A stretch of 60,000 nucleotides of DNA, taken from Antedon mediterranea. Its lineage: Eukaryota; Echinodermata; Crinoidea; Comatulida; Antedonidae. Under the pieces are notes generated by a model. It was given only the letters and a program-made list of their open reading frames with translations, was not told the DNA's origin and made no database searches. The position numbers and the translations under genes are program-made. How positions within the stretch are numbered: the stretch's first letter is position 1; each line of letters starts with the position of its first letter. This document shows positions 30,690 through 43,200 of the stretch, one piece after another. Location of the stretch: NCBI RefSeq assembly GCF_964355755.1, contig NC_092670.1, positions 23,499,201 to 23,559,200 on the forward strand, in the 5' to 3' direction.

Positions 30690-30870
30690 TAATATAATAC
30701 GGAATTTTAACGTGACGTAATATTGAACAACACCATTAAATCATTTAACAAAATATTAATACGGAATTTCAACGTAATAATGGACCACACGTTTATAATA
30801 CGGAATGTTAACGTTTGACCTATAATATTGAACAAATCATTTGAATATTAATATATTAATATAATACGGA
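30690..30870. repeat. Cluster of aatacggaat-type diverged repeats
   Basis: Four copies of a phrase like taatacggaattttaacgt occur in about 180 bp, two of them with aatattgaacaa and aaatcattt at similar spacing. This is a decayed short tandem array with no coding potential. Confidence 0.6.
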
Positions 30871-33849
30871 AGCGAATATAATTTGTGAAAATAATATTTA
30901 TTAGAAGTGCATTGTCTAGATTAAATTAAAAACTAGGCATATTGTCAATACATTTGGATTGTTACTTTGGATTGTTACGCTTTAAATTAATGACTTTCAC
31001 AAGGTATTGTTAACGTAACATACCTGATAGGCTCAAGAGTGTAATGTGAAGTAAAACCTAAATCATTGGATATTGAGATCAGAGCAACGGTTGTGACAAC
31101 AATATACGTATGAGCCTGTGTAATATTGATTACAATATGAATAAATTCATCTCTTACGTAGATCGATTGTATCAAGCGGGATGTGAATTGACTGTAAATA
31201 AGTATCAGGCTAAGAAATCGTCTTATAATAAGGAAAGAACAAAATGTTCGTTAATTTGGTATAAATACTACTGTAATTGGCCAAGTGATACTTAGTCGAG
31301 ATTTGTTTATGATGTGTTACTACAAACAGTGCATCTATACGATATACTGTACATCATTATTGGAATTGTTTATTTGACCAATGGTCAGTTATAAAAACAG
31401 CAAGGCCTATGAGAGAGGCGTGATTAAAGTTGGTTACAGCAACAGTGGTCACATTAGCAACCTTTATAGCCTAAATCGTCTTTATTCACAATGTATTTCT
31501 TGTCATTTGGTATCCCCGCTTAAAATGGTGCATTTTTCCAAATTGTTTGCCGTGATATGATGAGTTAACGCTTTGTCACATTATTGGTGAATCTGTATCT
31601 TTGTATACCTTGTCTATAAGGCCAAGTCTAACTTAATAATTCCCAATCAGGTTGGTTGAAATAAACTGTCCGTATAAATAACCGATTTCATCGGTTCTGT
31701 ACAGAGTTCTATTCTTACTTTACAATGAATTCTATCACGTATGATATTTAGATAAGATTTGTTATACTGCTTTTCTGCAGTCATTATACTATTTCACAAT
31801 TTTAATATTCATTTGAGTTCGAAATCAGATTTTATTCGGTTCGTTAGGAAAACCATGGGTCACGAGACGATAACGAATCCGACCATTTGTAAGAGTAAGA
31901 CCATACATGAAACATGAGATTCTATCAATTATTATGTATTGTTGTAGAATATCTCAAACTATATATAGGCCGATACTGTATAGGCCTATACTGTATAGGC
32001 CTACAGATTTTTCTGTCGTTTTACTAGGCCACTATTTCTGCTTTTATATAGTTTACTGAAAATAGGCCTATACATTAATGTATTAGTAAACCGGTGGATA
32101 CCGCTATTTTGTATAAGATTGGCGGTATTTAGTACCGTATAAATTCCGTACTTAAATATTTAATCTACTGTAATAGGCTACAGTACTTAGAATAAAATCG
32201 AAATTTGTTTTTATAAAATCGGTATATTTGTATATATCGGTACCGTACCGGTACTTAATTGTACAAAATCGGTATTTTGTAAATGCGGTAACTGCACCGG
32301 CATAATCGAAATAATCTCGTAACCACGTATTACTAGATGAAATGACGCAGCATACGTTACATGTACTGTACTGTACCATGCTTTCAATTTGTTGTTGACT
32401 TTTGTCTATTTGTCTCTTATAATAATTAATATTAATAATGTGGGTTTGCGATACGACTCACTTTCTCGATCACGCGGTAAGTACAGTACGCTGGTACAGT
32501 ACGGTGAATTCTCTAGGCCTGGCATTTAATAACTTAACCACAACGTTTGATCAGCTTTTGATTGGACTACTTTCGCATTATTTATTTACTGTAGATTATG
32601 AATAGACCTGTCAGTGTAGAGAGCTTGCAACGGTTTATCTCATTCTTCTTCCTGTATTTGAAGCTTAAATTTAACTAAAACGATGTTTTATATAATAGGC
32701 CCTACATAAAGCCAGAATTTCTATAGAAAAACAGTAATCCCGGATAAAATCTGGGCCTTTGGGAAGAATTTATATAATTTAAACCATAGATTATGAATAT
32801 TAAAAATCACGCATATACTTTCTGGAATATTGTACGACTTTTAGATATCATAAATTATTTGCGGATGCCTATTTATTTAATTTACTTATTTTTGACTTAG
32901 GCCTATACAAATACAATATATATCCTGTAATACTTTATATTTTTTAGTAGGCTTCGATGGATTGTGTGTTTTTAAATTGTTTAGAATAGTGTTTGTATTG
33001 AATTCGTACACTTTTACGCTAGTTATTCTACCAAGCACTAACAATAACAATATATAATATATGCTATTTCTTATAATTTGCTTTAGGCCTATATCGTAAT
33101 TTTGACGGTATTTAGATAAATAAGTGTGTGTATACCGGTACCACTACATTTTCCACTGGCTTCGATGTATTTTCTGTCCTGAAATTTCATTATAGGCCTA
33201 CAGTACTTTCAGTTCATACATTTCATTCATTCCACGTTAGATACGAATGTGTACAGGTAGCTACAATAAATAATAGATTCCAGTTTTATTTGCACTTTTT
33301 GATGCCCAATTCTGGGATGATACTGTACGTGTCGTTGGATTTGAGATTTCATGAATGTTGAGAAAGCTGTCACATAGGCCTACGGTCCGTAAATCATACG
33401 AAGCAGATGTGTTTATATTTACCAAAGTCATTATCGGTTGGTTCATTGTGATTTATGTATCGTGCTTGTTTGTCTTTAATTATGCTTTTTTAGCAAGATA
33501 GGTGGGCGTTACCAGTTTTGACACGATTCAATTCTCTGGTAGGATTTTTTTGCTTAGTACAGTGATTTGCGTAAATGTTTTCAAAATGTGGCGTGAGACT
33601 GCTTTTCAGGTGTTCTTAATTTTGCCATTTTTTAGTCTTGAAATGTCATGTTGTTACTGTTCTACTGTAGTTTATTAGTATACGCAGTTTTAAGTTATTA
33701 TTAAACAAGAAATAAAAAAATCGTTTGCTTGTCCTGTAAATCTCGTGTTTATCAAACTTAATTATTGAGTAAATAGGGGCAAGGATATTGAATCCAAACT
33801 CGTGGCTTAACGCCTGTTACAGTCTGTGAAAACGCCGACGGTTGGGTTG

Positions 33850-34290
33850 AAGGAGGATTTTGAGTCGGACACACAAAAAAAGCGAATTGATTTTGTCGCA
33901 GTAATTTAGTCTCTTTTCATCCATGACTTCAAATTGGAAGATCGTCGGTACACCTGCAGGATATAGGCCTCTGACTGTAAACACGTGAGTGGCTTTATTT
34001 TAACGAGGCGTATTTGGTTGAATATACAGGTAGGCCTGTATCTTTTATAGTAGCCTTATAACAGTCTGATCTTTCCTTTCGTAGATTATTTTTTGCCGAT
34101 TGGTTGCATATTAGTTTACCTGCATTGTATCACTGTATATCAGTCTCTTCTTGCAATTCTATAGTTTTTGTTTGGAAGAAGGATTTGGAATCGGGGCAGT
34201 TTTTTTCGTAGTTTTTTACTCTAACATTAGCTTAAAATTGAATGGTCGGTACACCTGACTACTGCAATTTTAACTAGGCGTTACAGAATT
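33850..34290. repeat. Diverged local duplication
   Basis: The block at about 33850-34010 (gaaggaggattttgagtcgg, ttgtcgcagta, ttagtctc, ggaagatcgtcggtacacct, ttttaacgaggcg) recurs in the same order at about 34175-34285 (gaagaaggatttggaatcgg, tttcgtagt, ttgaatggtcggtacacct, ttttaactaggcg). The copies are about 320 bp apart. Confidence 0.6.
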
Positions 34291-35577
34291 TTGATCGAAA
34301 CGTTGCATTCTCAACGTCATTTCCCTTTAGGCCTATTTGATTTTTTTTGGGTAGGCTATTATAAAATTATCAATGAAGTTTAATTAACTATTGTAGTTCT
34401 TTGGCCATGATCTGTTTCTCAGGAGTTGAGTTTTGTTGTTTAATTCATAATCATTCAATTAGTATCGATTATTACATTAAGTAGAACATTCACCTGTAGT
34501 CTAATTTTGCTAATGATAGGCCTACCGTTGCTGAAGTGTTCCTTCTAAGCGTCCCTGATACAAGTTTTCAAAATGGTAAATTAGCAACAGTAGGCTTAGT
34601 ACGAAATACGGATGGGACAGTGTTTTTAAAATCATATTAATTATTGGCATTAAAAATGTTACTAATTATAAAAACCATCTCTCCATGATCGTGATTTTAA
34701 ATTCACACAGAGGCCTATCCCCATACGAAATAAGAAATACTGTACATTTATATTTTTATAAATAGGCCTATATTCTTATTATTAATATTTTTATTAAGAT
34801 TTTACTTTCTGTTTGGTATTGTTTAATGTCACATGCAAGTAATAGTAAAAATAATTTGGAACCCAGGGAGGGTTTAGTCTGTGGTTTAACCTCTCAGCGA
34901 TTGAACATTCTAGGCCTATACGAACGAACGTAGCCTTTGTAGGCATCAGCTCAGCAGCGGTCGCAACTTGTAACGCCCAGATATCATACGAGTGCCGCGG
35001 TCAATGAAGCGGTCGTGTCAGGATACCGTAGGCCTATTGTAACACCGGACACATGGTTTTCATATCTACTCTCATCCCTGCATTCACATGCTTCATAGAG
35101 TAAATATAATAGAAATTCATATAGACTGGCCTCGGGCGGTTTTTACTACCTATTAAAGGTTCTCATTCAAGTCAAATGTACCGTTGAAAAACACACGTTG
35201 TTAAACTTGTTGATGGCTGAATCACAGCAGCTAAGTATTACACCAAAGGCAGGCATTATTGCTGTACTGTTACTGTACAATACGAATAGATAGTATAGGC
35301 CTACAAAAGTCAAGCACACTTGGACTAAAATAAGTATTAATTTTATTAGGCCATAATAACACTACAGCATTTGCTGACACAACAATACATAGTTTGATAA
35401 ACGTACAGACCCTACACAACAAATCATAAGAAAAGTTAAAAATACTGTACTAGTAATTTATACCACTATGCAGTACAGTAACCAAAATACGTTTTGTCGG
35501 AAAATTGCCAAAACGTGCACGTAATCAGCGAAAAATATCGGAGTCTTTGAAAATTGAATGGTTATTAATTTAAAAAG

Positions 35578-35953
35578 TTGGTGTACAGTATACTGTATTA
35601 CTGTACACCATGTAAATGTACAAGTTGGTGTACAGTATACTGTATTACTGTACACCATGTAAATGTACAAGTTGGTGTACAGTATACTGTATTACTGTAC
35701 ACCATGTAAATGTACAAGTTGGTGTACAGTATACTGTATTACTGTACACCATGTAAATGTACAAGTTGGTGTACAGTATACTGTATTACTGTACACCATG
35801 TAAATGTACAAGTTGGTGTACAGTATACTGTATTACTGTACACCATGTAAATGTACAAGTTTGTGTACAGTATACTGTATTACTGTACACCATGTAAATG
35901 TACAAGTTGGTGTACAGTATACTGTATTACTGTACACCATGTAAATGTACAAT
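35578..35953. repeat. Eight-copy 47-bp tandem array of hairpin-forming units
   Basis: Eight consecutive 47-bp units start at 35578, 35625, 35672, 35719, 35766, 35813, 35860 and 35907. All are identical except for one base near the start of unit seven (tttgtg for ttggtg) and the end of unit eight. Each unit contains an 11-bp perfect inverted repeat (ggtgtacagta and tactgtacacc) around an 8-base loop, plus the palindrome tacagtatactgta. The near-identity implies recent expansion or homogenisation. Frames read through it (35458-35670 minus, 35851-36036 plus) are repeat artefacts. Confidence 0.97.
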
Positions 35954-37956
35954 TATTATATGTATTCTTTCTATACAATTTATTATGTGAGCTTCAGTTG
36001 AAATTGTTAGTTAATCATGGTATATTGTTATACTGATGAGCTTAATTGATTATAGTCCGTCCGAAAACAGTGTGTTATACGGAATAGATGGTAAAATTAA
36101 GCAGTGTAATTAACCAAAAAGATAGCCATAACAATGCAATTCTATTTCTTTCAATCGGGATATTTTATTACGGTATACAGACCAACGCTGTTAAACTTGT
36201 TGATGGATGAACCTTTTACAACAACAAGCCATATGCAATGTACATTATACGCTAAAACCGTATTGTGGAAACTAAATACAGTTTTAAGTATTAAAAGCAA
36301 ATTAACAATGCAATGCGACGAGACGTAAAGTTTGTTGGCTGTTGATGACTGAATCAGTAAAATCAATTATATTACTAGAAATTGTAAACCTTTTGTATTC
36401 AAACATGCTGTAAATGCATATATTAAAATTTAAATTCTTCTATGAAAACTTGAAGATTTTATTACGATGATAACTGATGACAATGCTTGAGTATTACTCC
36501 TTGGTTGTTTCCGTATAATCTAGATAATCGTAGATCTATTTATGGAAAGTGATGAATGTACAAAAAAAATAATTACAGGTAGCCAACTCAAATACCCGTA
36601 AAAAGTACAGTGTAAGTTAAATAATAGTAGGCCTCTATACGACGGTATAGTACTGAAGTAAATGCAAAGTTGCATACTGTAGACACAGTACCTGCTACGG
36701 GGCATGCACCAATCGCGTGGTATAATTCTGATTCACCGACACGTCGTCGGCCTGCTTACGGCAGAACAATCTACTATCACCAGTTCGATGTTTTATTATA
36801 AGCAATGTCAAGGATCTGCCAAATGTTAAAAAAAACAAATTATGTTTATTATTCAAATTGAACAAGTGCAGAATCGTTAATCATAATTGCAAGATTTTGC
36901 CAAAAAACCTATTATAGCCAGGCCTAATAAACAGAACTTAATCCGGTGATTCACTAAGGATTTTAGCTCGTTGTTCTTATCACTTAACATAATTTAGTCG
37001 TACCTATAATTGTATGTACACCTATAACGTATACTCGATTTAGTAATAGCCCAAACGTTGTACACTCTCCAGGCTATAGTTTTCGTTTCTATAAAGCCAA
37101 CGAGTTCGCATTCAAAAAGGCCTAATAATTAGGCATATGCTATAGATAATAAAATATTATTATTGATATTAGTGTTTGTCATTCCAGAAATTGAGGCTGC
37201 TTGGTTTACTGTTTCAAACAAAATCTGCTTAACGACACAAATTCATATTCTATGATAAATAATATATAAGAATATCATTGTAATAAACTTTACCCAAAAT
37301 TTAGGTCGCAGTTGCTAGTAATTGCTGGTAGGCCTACTGTGCTAGTAATCGAATGTTTAATGTTAGTATAACATAGGGGCGGTGGATATTCACAATGTTG
37401 TAATTCTAATGTCTTAAAAACATCTTTGATAAACATTGACGTCGTTAGCGTGCATATTTTGTGTAGTATGATTTGACATTAAACGCCTCCAGTTATCGAT
37501 TTAGGCCTAATGTTTTTTAATCATGTTTATTGTAGGCCTACATGTTATATAAAAATGTTTCCATAATTAGCCGCAATTAATTCAACAATTAATTATCTGT
37601 TGTATTGTACGTTAATATTTTTAAATATTGACTAAATTTTTACTAAAATTATTATTTAAAAAAAATAATTTCAGTAACACTATTGCGTAGGCCTATGTTT
37701 ACCTACAAGTATAAATATTTAAGCAATACATCTGTCACAAATGCTATAATAGCCGTGTTATTCATATCATTACCATCAACCCAATTCGTATATACATTCG
37801 TTTCGTTTTATTGATTTCTCGCAATGAACAATTTAATAGGCCTATTATAAAACATAAAGTAATCAATATTAAAACATAAATAACTTCACTAAACATCACA
37901 TTTATAAAAGAGCATTTGTGTTGAAGTATGTAGGCCTACCGTATGCACTGCAATTG

Positions 37957-38000
37957 CAGTTTTTAACTATGCAATTGCAGTTTTTAACAATGCTTATAAA
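37957..38000. repeat. Short tandem duplication
   Basis: The phrase tgcaattgcagtttttaac occurs twice in succession with a two-to-four-base spacer. It contains the palindrome tgcaattgca. Confidence 0.75.
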
Positions 38001-38956
38001 GTTATACGTTTCATTATACACTTTAACATGTTTTTGCATAGAAGAATGTGAATCGCCTCTGTTTTTAGGATATTTACTGTCAGAGCAAAGCATAAGTGTA
38101 ATTAATGAATCGTAATAACAAATCTGAAATTTCCGTTTGAGGCCACTCAACATTCACAACTCGTAAAAATGCCGGAGCCGGAGTAAAATAGTTGTCCATT
38201 GAATTGAATCACAGTGCCTGTTGAATTCGTTCATGTTGGAAAACTATAGAAGTGTAGGTAAATTATTTAACATGTAGGCCTATAAAAAGTAAAATGAATT
38301 ACCATATTGTTATTATCTTATGTCAAACACGTTTGTCAATGTTTATCTTATAACTGTCTATTGTTTTGGTCATACTTACTGTTATATACAGTCAATATAA
38401 AAATGAACACATTGTTATACGCAGTCTTTATAGCTAAGACGATTGGTACTGATATTATGCTGCCCCCGTTATTAGAAAAAAAACTACGCTCATTTGCGCA
38501 TGCAATATATACTTTTATATATATAAACAAATCAGGCAAAGAACATTAATTCTAAACCGCCCGGTAATATACTGAAATTTAATTAATTAATTTGAAACGA
38601 TAAAGATGAGGAAATCTGTGAGAATGAGAAAAAGTCGCCCCATATAATTTTACGAAATATAATTTTATGGAAAACAATATCGTAAAATGATAGATTAAGT
38701 GCGGCAACACGTAGAAGATTTTGTAGGCTTTAGTTGCGTTTATTTGAGAGCGGTGCTTTTATTGCAAGTAATCATACTTGAGAGGGAGCATTATGGGAAA
38801 GACTGAGGTCGTTGAATGAGTTGCCTGTCTATTAATGTGCAAACAAGCTTGCTGCTGAATTTATCGAATAATGTTTGAATGATGTATCGGTTATGACGGA
38901 AACGCCGATGAGAGATGTACTGTCAACAACCAGGTTTGTATGACGTGAAGTCTACC

Positions 38957-39019
38957 TTGTCACTGGCATGAAAGAATCGAACCCACGACCATGTAAAGGG
39001 GATCGCTCTCTACCGTGTT
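38957..39019 (-). mobile_element. tRNA-like fragment (SINE head)
   Basis: On the minus strand an A-box-like cggtagagagcgatcccc is followed by a good Pol III B-box (gtgggttcgattcttt), then catgccagtgacaaggt. The cloverleaf is not complete, so this is more likely a tRNA-derived SINE remnant than a gene. Confidence 0.5.
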
Positions 39020-39629
39020 TATTACGCATGTTCAGTAGATCCTCATACAATACAATCCAAATTTATTGTTGTTGGTACAGACAAATGGCAGTATTGGATA
39101 TGCATAATAACCTCAAATAAAACGTCTTGATGATTTCGGTTCGTCTTTATTTAAAATCGGTCCAATGAAATGTTAGTAAAGTCATTTAAACGACAGAATT
39201 CAATACAGATGTGTCATATCGTATGTATTATCATATCCCGGAACATACCAAAGCACCGTATATCACGTGTTGTGTATGTTTGCGGTATACCGCGTCCTAT
39301 AAAAAACATTGAGATTTTTTTGGGAAGATTATCTTATTGATCATCATGAGAATGGTGTCATGTCAGTGTGTTTATATGTGAAGTACATGTAAACATATAT
39401 GTTTAGTTGACTGTAACGGTATTTTCCTTTTTTTCACCCAATTACAAAACGCTCGGAAATGAGGATCGTCCTGAAAAGGGAATTCTAATAACATGCCGAA
39501 CTTCATATTAAGCAAATATAAGAAAGTATTATTGCCATACGTTGATTTTTTGTCAGTTGGCTTAGCTTTCCTTCGTTCATTCGGATTTCTAGCTTTTGTC
39601 CATAAACACTGTCTCGTTCCGTGCGCGAT

Positions 39630-40265
39630 GGGTTTTAAAGGCCAGGTGCGGTCAAAAAATTTCTATTGATCATACATTCCAATAATTATCGATCTATAGT
39701 TTCCCCTATGTTTCATAATTTTTGGGATTTTATTTGTGTTACACGAGCTTGTTGAAAATAAGCACTTTCTTATCAGTGAGGGGATAGTTCAAATTACACA
39801 GTGAAATCTCTATTCTTTTGTACACAAATTTTGTAAATAGAGAGGCATTTTAAAAGCTATGAAAAATAAATAGTGTGGTAAAAAATGTTATCAGATGACT
39901 AAATATAGGTAATATAACTTGAATATTACATTTCTGGTATTTTTATTCAACTTCAGATTTTTATTTTCATGCTATATCAAAAATTATCCACTGTATATCC
40001 ACCATCTTTTTTCACCTTCTAGGGAGTGACCAGACATGTTATTACATTAGGTTAACTACCTAACTACTGAAAAAAAGTCTTCCTGGTTTTTATGGAAGAA
40101 TTTGGCCAAATTTTGTATTTGACCATATTAAGGAAAATTCATGTTTTTTCGTCTTGATTTCTGTTACAAATATTTGATTTATGTACAATTAACCAAATAT
40201 TATATTTAAAATTCATGCCTGTACCTGAGCTTAAAGAGGCCACCGCCACCATTTTGATATGGTTC
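39630..40265. other. Block of unlike composition, possible unclassified transposon
   Basis: About 640 bp that lack AGGCCT and the ctgta-rich style of the flanks, and are T-rich with long simple phrases. Both borders carry a similar phrase (ttaaaggccaggtgcggt near 39634; taaagaggccaccgccacc near 40231). No frame is open. An inserted repeat is possible but unproven. Confidence 0.3.
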
Positions 40266-43200
40266 ATATTCAGATAAAATCACGCAACATGAGTGGCTCT
40301 ATAAATATGATATAATTAATACATAACGAAATAAACCTAACCGTACTCTACTTTATTTAATTAGCAAGATTATATTTCAATGTTAGGCGTATAGTATCAT
40401 TTATATCATATCGTACTGTATGATAGCAAGATTATTTGTACTTGTACATTGTTGCTGTGTTTTATATCGGCCATTATCGTTGTAATGTTTAAACACTCCG
40501 TATCTAAATCGCTGCTTGTTCATTCCCATTTGATGCCGATATCACGCATACTCTAGTCATATGATAATCCGGTTACGTGGGCTGCCACTTTTTATATAAG
40601 ATCGCTTTCAATGATATATGTATTATATATTTCAAAATTATATTTTTTCTTTTAAATTATTCCTTAGATCCTTGTACATTTTGAGTATTTCATTAATGGA
40701 CGTTGCACTATTCCTTGGAAAAGCATTCAAATTGGTTATATTCGTCCTGTGTATCCGATCTATTGCACACACTTTACATTTGGAGGCCAATTTAAATTAT
40801 TGCATTTGCATTTTGTAAAGAAAGACTGTATACAGTACAGATGTTCCATTAACTCGGTTCGATGGATGCAATGTACCTATACTTACATAAATACTTAGTG
40901 TCATGGTTTTCTTTTATAAAATATTGTAATTTAGGTTATCTGGATTAATTATTTATAGACACAAGCCAATTTCTCTGAAAATGAAGGCGTATTTCAGTTT
41001 TTCATTTGGTCCTAACGGAATCACTGCAAAATCGAAATGTTCTTAGTTCCGCTCGATATGAAAACAAAATCAAATGTGTCCTAAAACATTGATCCCCCAT
41101 GTTTTGCCCAACAGTCAACACCTTTCCTAATACCTCGTGATGTTTCAGAATTGGAACAAACCTTGATGATGTCACAAGACTGCTTATTGTTTATTATTGT
41201 TGCTGTTAATATTTCGTTAAAAAAGTGTAGGTGCACAACTACAACACCGACTTGTTATATTGTTTTGTTCTGTTGCGTTTGGTCTCACAAACCAAACTGA
41301 CCAAATCAATATTGAGGGATTCCAATTCGCGCGAACCATACTTTATTACACGAAAAAAGAAAGAATGAAAGAGTTCCGACTCTGGCCATAGACTTGCCCC
41401 AACAAAGCGCATGCATTGTATACCTATGAAACGCCGTGATGTATGGCAAAATATTATCTTTTTTCCAATAGCAAGTCTACATACAGTCTATTTTCGGTAT
41501 ACAGTACTGTAGTGCAATTCTGATGCTTTTCCTCGTAATATCTCGACTTGCGTGAAAAGTTGCTGTTAAACCATTACTGTTGGCTAGGCCCTATTTATGA
41601 AATGGTTCTAGTGTTCGTTAGCGTAGATATTATGAATAAATAATAAGAATAATCGACCAGTCACGTGTTTTCATGATTTACTAGTTCAGATTCGGCTACT
41701 GACTTCTTTTTTTAGAAATTACGTAATAATTAGACTAAGGATTCAATCGATATAAGGTGTTTTGTTTTTAGAAACTAAATCGTCATCTTGTTTGTATACG
41801 GTATTTTTCGTGTCTGTTAGGCTTAAAAACTAATTCTGGAATTTAAGCTAAATTCTGAGCATTCTAGGCCTACAAGAGCCGACTTTCTATGTATTAAACA
41901 ATATTAACGCCTGCCTTTGTCGGTTTATTGTAAGTGCTTACACATCGTGTTCAGTATCTTTAGCTTGGCTGATTGAAATAATGACATTATTAGTTTACTT
42001 GGAAGGCTGCTTGAAATCCTGCGGTGTTGTTCTGGTTGCATCCTGTGGACAATGGCTGGATTCTAAAAGTTCTAGTGAACCGAACTAATTATACCGTTGG
42101 GGATTTGTTCAGGACTAATTTGTACCTAATCACACACACCTTAACACATCATTTCTATAAATGACAGTATGCAAGTTAGGCTCAAGGGAATCGTTTTGAT
42201 ACAGTGAGACCATGCACGAACGGTCATAGTAGATCCCAAACAGGACCGAAACTCATGGTGAGATAATGCATTATTTTATAAGGGTAGTTATTAATTAATA
42301 TCGTTTGAAATTTTTAGTAAAATAAGAACATCGAAACCTAGGTAAATTACATGTCTTTCTTTTGGCTAACATTTTACAGTAAAAACGCAGAAATAACATT
42401 CCGGTAAAAACAGTTTTTTTTTGTATTGTTTTCGACACTTACGAATATTAAAGCTTACCGATAATACATTGCAGTAAATGTCAAACACGAAGACATTTTA
42501 ATGGTTTGACATTCTTTACACGTAGAACTTGCTTTTCTGCACTTTGTTTACATTGTTGACGTTTTATTTGTACTGTATATCACTGGACATACTCGTGTAA
42601 GAGCTGAAAATACGTGCAAGCTATTTAAAACACACTGAATTATGGCAATCGTCAGCTGGCTCGTGATGAAAGATATAAGTAGGGCCCCTATTATTATTAA
42701 TGGACATCTTCGAGACCCCAGAAAATGCATGGGTGTCTGAATAGGGGTGGCCGTGTTAAAACATGATATGGCCATCCTTCGTTTCACGGAAATATGTCCT
42801 CTTAAATATGATTCCGAAGGAAGGGTTTTACTGGATAATTGTATAATTACCACTATGCCATTCAATTATTAATTGTTTTGTATTCACAACCATTTCACTT
42901 TCACAAGATCGTAGATGGATAAAGAGAACAGAAGCAAAAGAAAATGACTTCCATAAAGGTTACAACTGACTTGAGTTCATAGAATTTAATTTCTCATGCC
43001 CTAAGATACTGTCCCATTCATCTAGTGGTTATTGTAATATATATTTATGTATGACGTACAGTAATATTATATTGTCGTCTCACCATGATTCAACTTTGTG
43101 GTTGAGTCTTTTAAATTATAGAAAGAAGCAGCTTCGTAATCTCCGGGTGGGTGAATCTTTTTGGAAGGCCCTGAAATATTATGTTATATATTATTTAAAG

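Noticed and set aside
35578-35953. CRISPR-like regular array
   Set aside because: The whole 47-bp unit is repeated with no unique spacers, and the context is a eukaryotic genome with introns and LINEs.
42548-42865. 105-codon minus-strand open frame as a gene
   Set aside because: There is no recognisable motif, and neither the start context nor the flanks support a gene.
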